A stretch of DNA of 64,000 nucleotides from Gigaspora rosea (GCA_003550325.1 QKWP01000587.1:28278-92277); one strand, 5' to 3'; shown: positions 46,901-58,757, numbered from the stretch's first letter. Notes: generated by a model not told the origin, from the sequence alone. Made by a program: numbers and translations.

Positions 46901-48984
46901 ATTAATAATTTTATTGATAATTTTATTGATAATTTTATTGATAATTTTATTGATAATTTTATTGATAATTTTATTGATAATTTTATTGATAATTCTAATT
47001 TAATTATTTTACACCATGTTTTTGATTTAGATTTGTTTGATAAAAAGGATGAACTGGAACAGAAAATAAAGCAAATGTTTGATAAACCTGATATGAAAAA
47101 GTATCTTTATCGTCTCAAAGCAGTTTTAGTTCATAATGGACAATCTGGTCAAGGAAATCACTGGGCTTATATATGGGTTTCAAGATGCAGTAAATCAGAT
47201 ACTCATAATCCCAGTACAATGGATAATGGTAACTGGATGAAATTTCAAGAAAATACTGTGGAAGAGGTAAATTTATTATTAATTTTTACCATTCAAATTT
47301 GTTCAAGATATAGATTATTTATAACATTGATATTCAGGTATTGGAAGACTTGGTGCTTAATAAACCAGGAGATTATTATTCAAGCCATAGTGTTTACACA
47401 CTTTTTTATGTAAACGAAAAAGTTGATTACAATTTTCCAAATCTCGCTGATGTTATCCCTGATTCTCTCAAGGTATGTTTCCATGTTTTAACAAGTCTTG
47501 TCAAATTCTTTCCTTTACAAAAAATTATTAATTCTTTGTCTATTAGGAGTTTGTGGAAAAAGACAATCAAATACTTGAAGTAGAATTAAGTAATGAGTTT
47601 CGGCAAGTAGATGCAGAATTACCAGACAGTAATGCCATGGACAGTACATGGGAATCTGATTCTACCGCTTGTGGTGGAATATCTGATTCAGAAAAGACTA
47701 TTCAAAGTCGTGTTGCAGTTATAACTGAACAAGCAAATAATACTAAAATTTATGATTCAAAAATTTTGCAAAGGTAAATATTAAAAAAAAAAAAATTTAT
47801 TATTAACCCAGAAATTATGGATATTAATTTGATTTATCACTTTTTTTTTTTAGAATAGAAATCTTTTTCGCTAAGCTCGGCCAAAATGAGGCCGTCAAAT
47901 TGCTTATGACTGAATACTTGGATACAAAATCCGTAAGTTACCAATCATTTTATATCTTTTTGATGCGTAGTTGTTTTTGTTTGTTTGTTTGTTTGTTTTT
48001 TTTTTTTTTTTTTATTTGTAGTGATTGATATATACTAATAACCTTAATTTTAACAGGCTACAGGTCTGGATTGGAATGAACCTATTCCTTTAGTTGAAGG
48101 TTATCGCCGGGATTCACGATTCCTTAAAGTTATAAACGCCTTCGAAGAATTTAAAATAATATCTCAATGTATCGTTGAAGGTTTAGATCTAATGCTAAAG
48201 AAAGAATACGTCCAATCGATCAGTTACTTTTATAAAGCTTTAGAAATTGAAGATTCATGGCTAAGGACTATAACGTTTAGTAGCGATTTCATTTTGGTTA
48301 ATATAGAATCATTAAAGCGAACTAATTTCATTATATCATATGCGAAAATTTGTTTAAAGGTATGTATTTCTACAATATTTAAATTATTAAATTATTAATT
48401 ATTTTATTGATCAATGTAATTTATTTGTTATAAAGATTCTTAACGATGATGCTTTGAAAAGGGCCAAAATGGGTGAATTATTCGAGCAGGCTATTAAAGA
48501 TGCTACATTTGTCCTAAGAACGTTTATAATTTTTGTTAAAAATAATTGTGGATTAGATGTTTTATTTAATGAGTTTTTACAGGAATGGACTAGTATACAA
48601 TCATCAGCAGATAAAATACATGAAAATATGATTTCAGAATTGATTAAGGAATACCTTTCAGTTAACGATGCAAATGCTGGAAATGAGCCAAGTCCTCCGT
48701 TTGAATATCTGGATTATCAAAAAATTGCTGTGGATAATGAGCTTACANTAAAAGTATATAAGAAGATTCTAAATTTAAATCCACTGTCACTTTTAAAAAA
48801 AAATCAAAAATTATTATATTTGATAAATGGAAGTCAACACCAATTTAGAATTGAAAGATTGCAAAAAAAAAAAAAAAAAAAAATAAAAATCATTTGTATA
48901 GTAAATTGTAACATTCTGATTATGAAATTTAATATGTTTAACATCTATATATCTTTTCCTATGAATCCGATTATTATTTGTTGA
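43990..48984 (+). CDS. USP25/28-like ubiquitin-specific protease homologue, probably catalytically dead
   Basis: A multi-exon gene (about 19 exons placed). It begins with a UBA-like domain (MDPQAIEALTQLGVSEDKAI, then KKFNGNVERAANFIYENM), then a UIM-like helix (KEDLQKAIDMSKTDSYAGAL), then a USP fold. The position of the Cys box reads GLKPVFNHYYASHFFQALFH (exon 45392-45609), with Tyr where USPs have Cys. The His box reads HNGQSGQGNHWAYIW (about 47127-47173), with Asn at the usual His. The long helical insert (STFQVLKEIYMDRYTAENSE, then KIEEMKEKLEKI) and the C-terminal extension follow USP25/28. It probably binds ubiquitin as a scaffold rather than cutting it (inference). Splicing between 46024 and 46281 is unresolved. 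The C-terminus after the N at 48748 runs into poly-A and is uncertain. Confidence 0.78.
46888..46993. repeat. 12-bp tandem repeat in an intron of the USP-like gene
   Basis: About nine units of ATTGATAATTTT, the first with ATTAATAATTTT. The unit is a multiple of three and open, so retention of this intron would add NFIDNFID repeats without a stop up to the next exon. Confidence 0.85.
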
Positions 48985-49177
48985 TTTGTTTAAAGATGTA
49001 ATTGGTTATTAGTTATTAAATAAGAATGTAAATTTCATTTATTAAGATGTTTTAATAATTGGCAAAACATTGAAAATGAAAAATTTAATTTTACATAACA
49101 CTTTAATGTAACACTTTAATATGACACTTTAATATATATATACCCGTCCTAAAATTTATAACGTTATCATAATTTAA

Positions 49178-49917
49178 TCATTTAGATTGCGTATAAATTC
49201 CTTGATTTTCACTAGGACTCACGTCTCCATTCACACCATTAGGCAGTTTAGAAAAATTAAACAATCCAATACTATTTGTCTTAAGATATCCATCAATAAA
49301 GCGAGTTATTGCTAAAGTAAGGGCAACCCAAAAACAAACCACACATGTTGAAAAAAAGGCGCAAATTAATGCAATGGAAAAGACCAATCCTATTTTTGTA
49401 AAATATTAGACGTGTAGGAATTAGAATTAAAAAATATAATTAATATTTAACAAAAAATGATGTACAGAAAATTACCAGCTAGACCAAGGATAAAAGATAA
49501 TATCAATAATCCAAGACATAAAGCACCACCGATAATTACAGTAGTGGAAACAGTCAAAAAAACTATGTAACAAAGTATTGGAACGGCTGAAAAAACGATA
49601 AATATAGCAAAGAAAAGCTATTAAGAAATAAAAAATGATTTAATATAAATTTTAACATTTAAAAAAATAAAAGAATTATGAATAATTATTAAATTTTACC
49701 CCAAGATATGGACGTTTGACAGTGAAGGCACAATAATTTGCATATAATTTTTCCACATAAGCGAGGAACCTTTATGTACGAAAGTTTAAAATATATAAAA
49801 TGAGAATTCGTGTATACTTTTTATTGCGGTTTCGAATTACCTTTCTGCATTCTGTTTAAAGTTATCAGCCCAATTTTCATTAAATAGAATTCGATGTAAT
49901 TCAATATCTGCACTCAT
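49178..49917 (-). CDS. Promethin/LDAF1-like lipid-droplet assembly factor
   Basis: Four exons (49841-49917, 49700-49769, 49476-49617 and 49178-49389) join in phase to 166 residues. A short amphipathic N-terminus (MSADIELHRILFNENWADNF) is followed by FLAYVEKLYANYCAFTVKRP and then about 100 hydrophobic residues in four membrane-spanning or hairpin segments, beginning YLGLFFAIFIVFSAVPILCY and including VIIGGALCLGLLILSFILGL and FWVALTLAITRFIDGY. This layout matches promethin/LDAF1 and the yeast Ldo proteins, which work with seipin at ER-lipid-droplet contacts. The polar C-tail is short. The assignment rests on hydrophobic pattern and the SAVP motif, so it is less certain than NTE1. It lies tail-to-tail with the USP-like gene, about 190 bp apart. 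Confidence 0.7.
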
Positions 49918-51704
49918 CTTTTCTTCTTTCGTTGTATTATTAAAAGAATGCTTGAAACTATATTTATTATTAATGGTCGTGATTGGTGTTATAACTCTTC
50001 GAATTTTAAAAGTGTCTTTTGTTTATCGTAGATTGATAAGATAATTACGATTCGGATATTCTTGTTGTACAAACTTCCAAGACGGTTTTTTTATTTATTT
50101 TCTTTAATGGAAGACGGGTGTTTTTTAAACGTTTTGTGCAGTTTAAACGTTTTAAAGAAACAAAAACGCGACTTTCTTCTGATTTACCCACAATCACTAT
50201 TATTCTATTATATATGATAATTATACGTAATAATACGTACATAATGTGATCAGTTATGTATCAATAGTATATTTAGTATATTTTAATTTTAGAAATTACG
50301 TTATTGCATCGTACGCGTGCGTGCACGTACGTACGTATAAAACGAAATTTATTCATAACAATTTTAATGTATCATACTTTTTTTACTACTTTCATATATT
50401 TATGAGTATAAAATGAAATACTAATGAAATGTTAAGTATGATGCACAAACATACGTACGTAATTGAATGACGGTCTTAAACTTTTCATGAAAGGTCAAAC
50501 TCTAGCGTTAGTACTAGATTTCTCTATACGTACAATAAACATAAAAAGCCACTTTTAAAGTTTATATGTCATGAGAATTAATTAACTTTGTGTAGCTTTA
50601 TGAATAAAACAAACATAAGGTAAGAATGGGCGTTGTGATAAAACTAATGATCGTCTCAATGTAATGACAAATCACACACATATCAGGTATACTATATAGT
50701 ACGTAATGTATAGTACGTACACGTATGATCGGCGTGTTACAAATAACGTGTAAATTATCTAACAAAACCAGCGAGTATTTTATACACTACGTTATATGTA
50801 CTGTACACGGGTACTAATTAATTGATTTGCAAATCCGAGTACCGGTAATATATAAACTCGATTTAAGGTTAGTGTAAGAGTTAGCTATTTGCCAAATTAC
50901 CCGCCAGCAATTTATGATCATGATTCGTAGGGAGTTGTCAGCTGAGTTTTTAATATAAACATATCAAATGAAAAAATAATAACAAGAAATTTTTTTCATG
51001 ATCACATGAGTTTGCCGGATAATGAAATTGAAATTCTCTTGGCAAATATGTTTAAGTTGTTTAACGAACTTCTTTTTTACAAGAGAAAAATTCTCTTAAC
51101 AAATATGTTGTTAATTAAGGTTATTTAAACGAACTTTTTTTTTTTACGAAAAATTTCTTCAGATTTATATACTATTTAATGAATTTTTTTTTTTTAAAAA
51201 AAACTAAAGAACTTAAATTATTTATTTTATTTTTTTTATATAGTCAACTCTCTATACGATCTTCTTTTTTCAATACAGTTAATTCGTTATAAAAAAGTTT
51301 TACAATTTATTTGTGACAATAAAAGTACCAGTAATGTTAAAGACTAAGAAATATTTTCTTTACAAATTACAAATATGTTGTTTAATAAAGAAATTTTAAC
51401 GGATAAATTAAATCTCTAGAAAACAGCTTGTTTTTATTGAGGTGTGTGTTGCATCATTATTAGTAGTGCTTGGATCCGGATACAAACCGGATATCCGGAT
51501 AGATATCCTAACAGATAATGCAATGAATATACGCAACAGAAAAAAGTGAAAGGTTTAACATAATTTATAGTTACATAAATTTTTTATCTTTATATACTTC
51601 ACTTTTAAATATTAGGTTCGCTCTTCTAATGACAAGATGTTCTAAAACAGAAGGTAAAAACATATTTCTTTTTCTCTAATCCAAAGGGAATTTGCCATTT
51701 TTAG
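49918..51704. other. Gene-free region upstream of the LDAF1-like gene
   Basis: No gene supported. It includes alternating purine-pyrimidine runs (CGTACGCGTGCGTGCACGTA at about 50312) and repeated ACGTACGT words around 50450 and 50710. The right edge carries the left copy of the MULE target duplication (51695-51704). Confidence 0.45.
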
Positions 51705-51836
51705 GGGTCGGTTAAAGCAGAGCGAGTTTTTCGTCATGTGATTGTCTACGAGTCACGTGTTCAAATAACTTCACGCAATCAATCGATCACGTGCATTGGT
51801 AAACCTATAAAAATAAAATCGATTAGATAGATAATC

Positions 51837-52249
51837 AGCATGATTAAAAATCCATCTGATTGGTTGCCGATCTTTGAATTTTCATTGGCTGATTAGGGTA
51901 AACGTCCCATACAAAAATACAATTGATCATATGAAAAGTCACTAACGAATCTGATTATATCAGATTAAATTTGCTAGAAGCAAGTAACGTCGGAGAACAA
52001 TATTTCTTTAAAATTTCGTTAGCTATTTATTATGTAATTTTTTTACTTGCAAATAGCAAGTCATAAATTTTTATAATTAACGGTTACCGAAATTTTAAAG
52101 AAATATTGTTTTCCAATATTACTTGCTTCTAGCAAATTTAATCTGATATAATCAGATTCGTTTGTGACTTTTCATATGATCGATCGTATTTTTATATAGG
52201 GCATTACTATAAGGATCGACAGCCAATCAGATGGATTTTTAATCATGCT
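51837..52249. mobile_element. Foldback element nested in the MULE
   Basis: The 413-bp near-perfect palindrome has ends AGCATGATTAAAAATCCATC and the inverse finishing at 52249. The 9-bp repeat TAGATAATC flanks it exactly (51828-51836 and 52250-52258). A 9-bp duplication is typical of Mutator-like transposition, but its ends differ from those of the host MULE, so another source moved it. An old copy lies at 37017-37272. Confidence 0.75.
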
Positions 52250-52393
52250 TAGATAATCTTAAAAAAATAAACGGTATGAAAATTTTTTTTTTTAAAAAAA
52301 AAAATACAACGCGACTTAAATAATATATATATATATATATATATATATTTCATTTATATTTGTTTTTTTTTTGCGTGTTATTTTATAGAGATT

Positions 52394-54330
52394 ATGGACA
52401 AGGAAAACGAAGAAAGTAATATACGGTTACACTTTTTTAATGTAAGCGATCCCTTTGAAGTTCCGGATGAAGAGTTTGATAATAATTTGTGGCCTTTGGT
52501 CACAAATATATGGATGCAATTCAGCTCGAACAAGCTTAAGAAAGGTGATTTCTGGAAAATATACGCTTGCCGTTTCATGAAGCATAGAGATTCAAGTACA
52601 CGACAGGATGGTGTACCAAATGATAAAAGGAGAAAACCCACCATTCGACTGGCTGGCTTTTGCGAGGCCAAAATTAAAGTAACATGGTCTGTTTCTTCTA
52701 AAATGGTTCGAATTGAACGGTTCAAAGATTCTCCGGGTCACACGCATACTTTAAGTGTAAGTGACATGAATAAACGCTCAAGTACCATTCGTACCTTGGT
52801 CTCAAATGAGGCGGTCAAGAATTACGCACCAGTAGCAATTACTAGCGTGGTTAGAGAGTTTGCAAAAAATGATTTAGGGTTAAATGATAGCGAATGATAG
52901 CGTTAAATATCTAAGTCGTAGGGAGGTAGCGAACATAAAATATAAACTCCAGGGGCCTATAAATTCACATTTAGTAGGTAGTGCAAGTTTAAAAACAGAT
53001 ATAGACGAGACCTTGTCATATTTAAAAAGTGAGGAATATCATGTAGAACATTATCATGTTTCTTAATGATCCGCAAATCAAGTAAAACGTACGGAAGGTA
53101 TAATTTTTATAAATTCTTGACAAATAGAAAAAATTCAGCACCACGGTTGACTCATGTTAATGGATTCGACACACAAGACAAATATACATGGTTGGAAGCT
53201 CTTCACTTTGTATGTTCGAGACAACCATGGATGTTGGAAAAGCAGCTCGCATTTTTTCGTGTGTACTGAGAATAGCGAAACCATCACGATGGCGCTACAA
53301 TTAATTCGAAGAAAATGCCGCGGTTGGACTCACCGGTACATTTTAATCGACCAAAGCAGTACCGAAGCTAATAGTATAAAAAAAGCTTTTCCAGGTAGTA
53401 GTGCTGGAGAACAAAAGTGCGAAATTTTATTTTGCACGGTCCATATAATGCGCACGTGGATTTCGAAAATTTATGAAAATGAAGCCCGTAAAATTATGAT
53501 GGAAGCTATGTTTAAAAAAACAAAAATAGGTTGCGAGCAACTCGTTCAAACTATTATAATACTTGTCCGGTCCCCGCTATTCGCAATTATATTAAACGGA
53601 ATTATAAGAACAATACTCACCAATGGGCCCTTTGGGCACGAAACCATTCGCTACTTCTGCTCCAAATAACTTTTACCAATGCATTGGAGTCTTTTCATAG
53701 TGAGCTAAAGTCTACGACGTCCCATATACATGGGCTAATTGGTGCATCCCACAAAATTATTGCTCTTAATTGTAAGAAACAAATTGATCTGAAAGCGCCG
53801 CTTTTAATTTTCGTACAAAAAAAGTGTCGGTCTATGGTATTGAAGATGAAATAATTAAAGAAGTCCACAAGTTCCCCTATCCTATGCAATTAATGATCAT
53901 AAAAGAAGCAAGCGCGGTAATGGATAGGTTGGCGAAAGGTAAAGGTGCCCTGGGGCTTACTTCTCTTAATTGCGGCTGCTTGTTCCGTAATAATTATATG
54001 TTGCTGTGCAAACATATATTTCACGAACATAGCTTTGTTTCTCACCGATTATTAACCGCCGAAGCCTAGAGAATGTTTCAGGAAATTTTCGAGGAAAGAG
54101 GGTATGAAGTATATGAAAGTCGAGAGTTAGTTAATATTTTAATATTAGAGCAAAGTGAAAAAGAAATAGATGCAGAAAATAGACGGCTTACCATGAACGA
54201 GTTAACTGTAAGACTGCGAGAAAAATACTGGAGTGTCGAAGAATGAAGTGAAGCCAATGAAGCAGAGGCTTTTATTTCCAAAGTAAAAGGGTTCTTGCAT
54301 CCGATTTTTAATATCGATTAATATCGATTA
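52394..54330 (+). pseudogene. Broken MULE transposase
   Basis: Plain DNA-transposon gene. From the Met at 52394, the first 167 codons include a Zn-finger-like N-domain of the FAR1/WRKY-GCM1 type (IYACRFMKH, GFCEAKIKV, SPGHTHTL) and end at 52897. Downstream blocks in changing frames give the catalytic core: LMDSTHKTNIHGWKLFTLYV, CRGWTHRYILIDQSSTEANS, ILFCTVHIMRTWISKIYENE and THQWALWARNHS. A SWIM-type zinc motif follows (CGCLFRNNYMLLCKHIFHEH, near 54000), then a charged tail to about 54330. At least five frame changes or stops interrupt it (for example near 52896, 53066, 53150-53270, 53560, 53830 and 54069), so it cannot make a full transposase. It resembles MULE proteins common in Rhizophagus. 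Confidence 0.8.
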
Positions 54331-54739
54331 AAAATAAAAAAAAAGGTATTAATATAGATTCGAAGACTATACTAAAAAAAAAAAAAACTAAAAAAACTAT
54401 ACCTTTTACTGTAAAGCTTAGCACAAATAATGACTACGATTGTTTGTCGCAATTAAATTTTATCAATTTAATAAAAATCGAAGTTGGTTATTGGCCAAAT
54501 TTATGCACGTGATCGTATGTTTATCTGTTTATTGATCGTCTACACGCCGTAGACAATCACAAGACGAAAAACTTGCTCCGCTTTAACCGACCCCCATTTT
54601 TAGAAACTGAATCTTTGATTTGTTTTTAGATATCCAATCATATAATATAATGTTAATATTTTGATCATGTGATTATCCGTTAACAATATTTTTAAATGAA
54701 ATAAAGAAAATACATTTTTTCTATTACATATTACTTTAG

Positions 54740-55825
54740 AACAGCTAGGTTTAGATAATTATGATGATAATGAGTTGGTACAAGAGTTGTACAAGATTTA
54801 TAGAAATTTTTTCAATCCAAAAACTGTGAAAGCCAAATAAGAAAAACTTATTAGTGCTTTGAAAAAGTTGGGATTTAAGCAATTTTTTGAATAACATATA
54901 CAATTTTATAGTTTAGTTAAAAAAAAAGCTTGATTTAGTTTTAATAGGTCAGCTTATAGCATTTGAATATAATCAAACAAATGAAGATACTAATAAAAAA
55001 TATTAAACAAAAATTTAATTATTATTTTAATAATAATATTAAACTTTGTAAAAATACATATCTTAAGTTAATTGAAATTGGAAATGATTATCTTATCCAA
55101 GTTAAAAAAAATTTAGAAACTAAAAGTTTAGTTGAACAAGTACATGGCAATACAAAATGAATTTCTAAAATAAAAAAATCATACAACAATTAATCAAATA
55201 GTTTTAACAAACATTAAACATCTAGTACAAAAATCATATTTTACACATTTCAGCAAAAACTCCCAAAGTTTGAAAAGCAAAAAAACAGTTTTTTGCAATT
55301 ATATTGGTATCCAGTTGTTCAATTTGAATGAACTTTTTTTAAAAATTAAGTTTTTAGTGATGCACATCTAAAAAAAAGTAGTTATTCAATTTTGATTACT
55401 GGATCAAAAGTTATTTAAAAAAATATAGATTTGTTATTTTTAGCAAATTAGATAAGAGATGTTCAGGTCCTGTTTTAACTTTAGTTTCTATATTTATTAG
55501 TAATTATGCTAACATTCATGGATATTCTTCTTCAGATCAATATTTACAATACAATACACAATTAATAATTTACCTCCAACTAACAAAATTAAAATAAAAT
55601 ATATGCTAATTTTATTGAATATTTTAATATTTTTCCTAAAAAACCATTTAACTATAAAAGTGTTATTATTGCATATAAAATTTATAATGCCTGGTACAGA
55701 TTTATGTAAAGCATGTAAAATGTTAAAGGCTGAAATTTGAAGTGCAAATTATAATGAAAAAAAAGAATTAATTCAAATAATTATAAACAAAAAGCAGAGA
55801 TAGAACAGGAATATTATCATTAACA
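54740..55825 (+). mobile_element. Relic of a Rhizophagus-type DDE transposon
   Basis: Decayed pieces in several frames: CKNTYLKLIEIGNDYLIQVK and LVEQVHGNTK (54963-55160), then ISNYANIHGYSSSDQYLQYN (about 55495-55560), then MPGTDLCKACKMLKAEI and KKELIQ (about 55685-55770). The order and motifs match a transposase type I recognise from Rhizophagus (a CxxC near TDLC..C). About 200 bp of unrelated hairpin-like sequence sits between the first two pieces. Many stops; no termini identified. Confidence 0.45.
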
Positions 55826-55836
55826 AGTGCAATACG

Positions 55837-56313
55837 GTAAATAACCTGGTCATTTGCTAATTTTTCAAATGACCTCAAATGACCTCAAAATGACCGCTCA
55901 TTTGAGGTCATTCAAATTTTGGGTCATTTGGAAATGACTCGTGACCAAATGACTATGGCCATTTCCAAATGACCGGGGTCGTTCATTTGGTCATTAAGTC
56001 ATTTTGCATGGAGTTGACATCCTACCGATCACGAAAAAACTTGTACATAATGCATGTTTTAAATAATACATATGTTCGCATCATTTCTCAATTCACGTCG
56101 ATTATTAATTAACATGCCATTTGTAAATTCGAAAAGGTAAATTATTATTCACGATCTTTTTTTTTATTTATTAAAAAAAAGTAAATATATTATTTTTTTT
56201 GTCTAGTGTTTTTTTTTAATCGCTTCATACCTGATATGATTTGATTAGAATGTCGTTTTACAACCGGTCTGGAAATGACCTAGTCATTTAGCAAATGATT
56301 CAGTTATTTATCA
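55837..56313. mobile_element. Foldback element rich in CAAATGACC
   Basis: The left end GTAAATAACCTGGTCATTTG and the imperfect inverse near 56290-56313 bound a 477-bp element. In the left half, AAATGACC and GGTCATTT words repeat at least ten times. Target duplication not clear. Non-coding. Confidence 0.5.
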
Positions 56314-56539
56314 CTAATAATTTTTATTAGATAGCATCTAGAACGTTTTATTTTACGAAGAACAATAATCAATCTTGATTGGCCAAAAGTAGTAGATAAT
56401 TGATTAACCAGGAAAGCGACCCACTATATTATTAGGTACAATTTTGCAAGATAATTAAGTAAAAATAAAACTGTTATATTTTTTTGATTATATCAATGAC
56501 GTATTAAAATAAGCTTTAAATTAAATTCGTCATTATGAT

Positions 56540-57145
56540 TTTTGTTAGCTTGTGCTTAAAACCCGTTGGAACACTGTTCGGAACATATTACATAAAAACC
56601 GATTCTCGAACTCAGTTTATATAAATATACTAATAATTATGCTTTCATGAGCAGTTTAATAAAACCTATTCGCTATTACTTTTTATTAAAGCAAATACAC
56701 GAATTTACATTTAACAATTTTTGCATTGTCGAAAATAATTATTTACAACAAGAAAAAAGGCCTGATACCATAATTTCACTCCACCTCTAAATGGTTATTT
56801 TTAAAATGGGATTTAATAGTAGAGAGGCCCGCTTCCAATGAATAAGGTTTATTGCAAAGTTTGCAATGTCATTTATCGCCGACTTTAGTAAGTTCGTTCC
56901 AGAAAAGTGTCTTTTTTTAATCGCTTTGGAGGATGGTTTGTTATTTCTATAAAAAAAAAAAAAAGTCAAAGAAAATTGATTTTTGTTCGTCATAACGATA
57001 GTCTAAAGTTTATTACAAATCAATATTGCTCACCTGATCTATTTCAAACTCGTTTGGAGCATGATTTAATAATAAAAAACATAGTGACCGCAAAAACTCG
57101 AACAGGGTCGAACTGAGTTTCGGCATAAGCAGGATAACATCCCTA
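56540..57145 (-). mobile_element. hAT transposon relic with BED zinc finger
   Basis: On the minus strand the element starts TAGGGATGTTATCCTGCTTA (57145 downwards), a hAT-type end. About 180 bp inside, a frame reads LFWNELTKVGDK, a stop in place of Trp, then HCKLCNKPYSLEAGLSTIKS and HFKNNHLEVE. This is the Cys2-His2 pattern of a BED finger, found at the N-terminus of hAT transposases. The rest of the transposase and the other end were not found. Confidence 0.5.
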
Positions 57146-57244
57146 ATCCAAGCATTACACCAAAAGAAAACTCATAAATCTTATTAGATACGGTTTCTTG
57201 GCAACTATGAAGATTGTATTTTTGGTATCGCTACTCTCCTGAAA

Positions 57245-57358
57245 TTTAATTGTTATGTCGTGTGATGTCTAGTTCCAATATTCAAACTCACTTATGATTA
57301 GTAGTTATTAAGCAGGCTTGAATATTGGACTCTGACATCACACAACGCAACAATTAAA
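57245..57358. mobile_element. 114-bp palindromic MITE
   Basis: TTTAATTGTTATGTCGTGTG and the inverse at 57339-57358 (with ATGTC/GACAT and CCAATATTC/GAATATTGG further in) form a long stem around a 40-bp loop. Target duplication not obvious. Confidence 0.5.
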
Positions 57359-58060
57359 CACTTAGATCGGGATACTTATTAAAGCATTTTGGAGATCTAA
57401 TAAGTAGCAGGTGATATTGTATTTCCGCGAAGGCAGATGGATAATGTTATTCAAGTAATCCAGTAATGGATTATGGAAATAGAGTACGGATTCATTATTA
57501 TTGAGTAAATAGTAAAATTTAAGGTAAGTAGATCCAACCAAAAATTTTACAAAATATAGTTTTAACGATTATCAGGTAATAGAATTTGTACTATAATCAG
57601 TTTTTCTATAGGATGTATAGTTATAGTGAAATATAGTGAATAACAGATAACGAGAATTTGTATGATTAGCAAAATATAGTAACGTATATTTCTCGTATTA
57701 TAAGAGTGAAACTTTCTGGCATTTAACCGTTACAAATTTGGTGATAATATCGAGATAAAAAAAGATTAGTCAATTTACAAGATTATAACATTAAAGAGAC
57801 CACTCGTGAATATCATTAGTAAAGCAAAAATATTGTGGCAAGGCAAATTTTTTAGTACTAAACGGGACTTATTCATATAATCTGTAATATATGTAATATA
57901 TCTCGTGTTGAGCTCACGTTGGTCCTCACATGTATTTAAAATATCGACTACCGTATCTTGCCATTTGTCCTAATTAAGAAATCTGCCGATCACCTAACCG
58001 TCTTTATTACAAATATATAATGAACGATATAATTGCTTGCTACACCTTTTTTAAAAAGAC
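57359..58060. other. Upstream region of the UspA-like gene
   Basis: AT-rich sequence with no further gene or element that I can name. Confidence 0.4.
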
Positions 58061-58757
58061 ATGGGAAAAAATTATTTAGTAGCACTCGATGGTTCAGAAA
58101 ACTCTGACTATGCTCTTTTATGGGCCCTCGAAAATCTGGTGGATCTAAATAATGGCAAATTATTAATATTAAGCGTTGGCCTCCTATCCTGGGGAGCATC
58201 GTTTGAATATTCAGCGGTTACACGTAAGTTTCATGCATCTGAACCCGTTTGATTTTGAATCAATTTGTTATGATGATTTAATTTGTGTACGTACATAAAT
58301 ATTTAAAGGAAATATCCTTAATGGTGAGAATGAAAAAAAATTACAAAAAGAACAGGCAAGTTTTTTATATTTCGTTCTATATAATTGAATAATAAAAAAT
58401 TTATCCCGAGAATTTGTTTAGGCAGAACGAAAAGCAGAAGATATTGTAAATAATGGCAAAAAATTGGTTACTGAATTCCTTGCGATTAAAAAGGCAGAGG
58501 TCAGTGTTTCACTAGTAGAATATGCTCGTTTTTTATGCTAAATTTATTTTCAATCATATACTTTATATACTTTTCACCAGCTTCCTTTGGAATTGTACTT
58601 TAATTCTAGTACTGATCCGGCAAATTATATCCTTGATTTCATAAGGGAACAACGTATTGACGTTCTCGTTCTGGGAAGTAGAGGGAAGATATCTCAACAT
58701 TGTCTTCAATTTGCTTCGTGTACAGTTGTAATCGCTCGAAAAAAAAAATTCACATAA
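58061..58757 (+). CDS. Small universal stress protein (UspA) domain protein
   Basis: Four exons (58061-58223, 58309-58355, 58422-58499 and 58581-58757) join in phase to 154 residues. The N-terminal strand and helix (MGKNYLVALDGSENSDYALL) are typical of UspA folds. The C-terminal half has IREQRIDVLVLGSRGK and FASCTVVIARKK. The usual ATP-binding loop G2xG9xG(S/T) between those two blocks is shortened by about nine residues and lacks the second GS, so nucleotide binding may be lost. The second intron has a GC donor (AACAG/GCAAGT). The role is probably a stress-related cytosolic binding protein; the partner is unknown. Confidence 0.75.

Larger units (their letters stand above)
51705..54593 (+). 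mobile_element. Mutator-like (MULE) transposon with target duplication
   Basis: The 2889-bp element has inverted ends GGGTCGGTTAAAGCAGAGCG and GCTCCGCTTTAACCGACCC, continuing with symmetry to about 51755 and 54545. The exact 10-bp repeat CCATTTTTAG flanks it (51695-51704 and 54594-54603). It encodes a broken MULE transposase and carries a younger foldback insertion (51837-52249) near its left end. Confidence 0.85.

Noticed and set aside
52378-52725. 115-codon minus-strand frame over the MULE
   Set aside because: It is antisense to the transposase N-terminal region, which matches the MULE family on the + strand.
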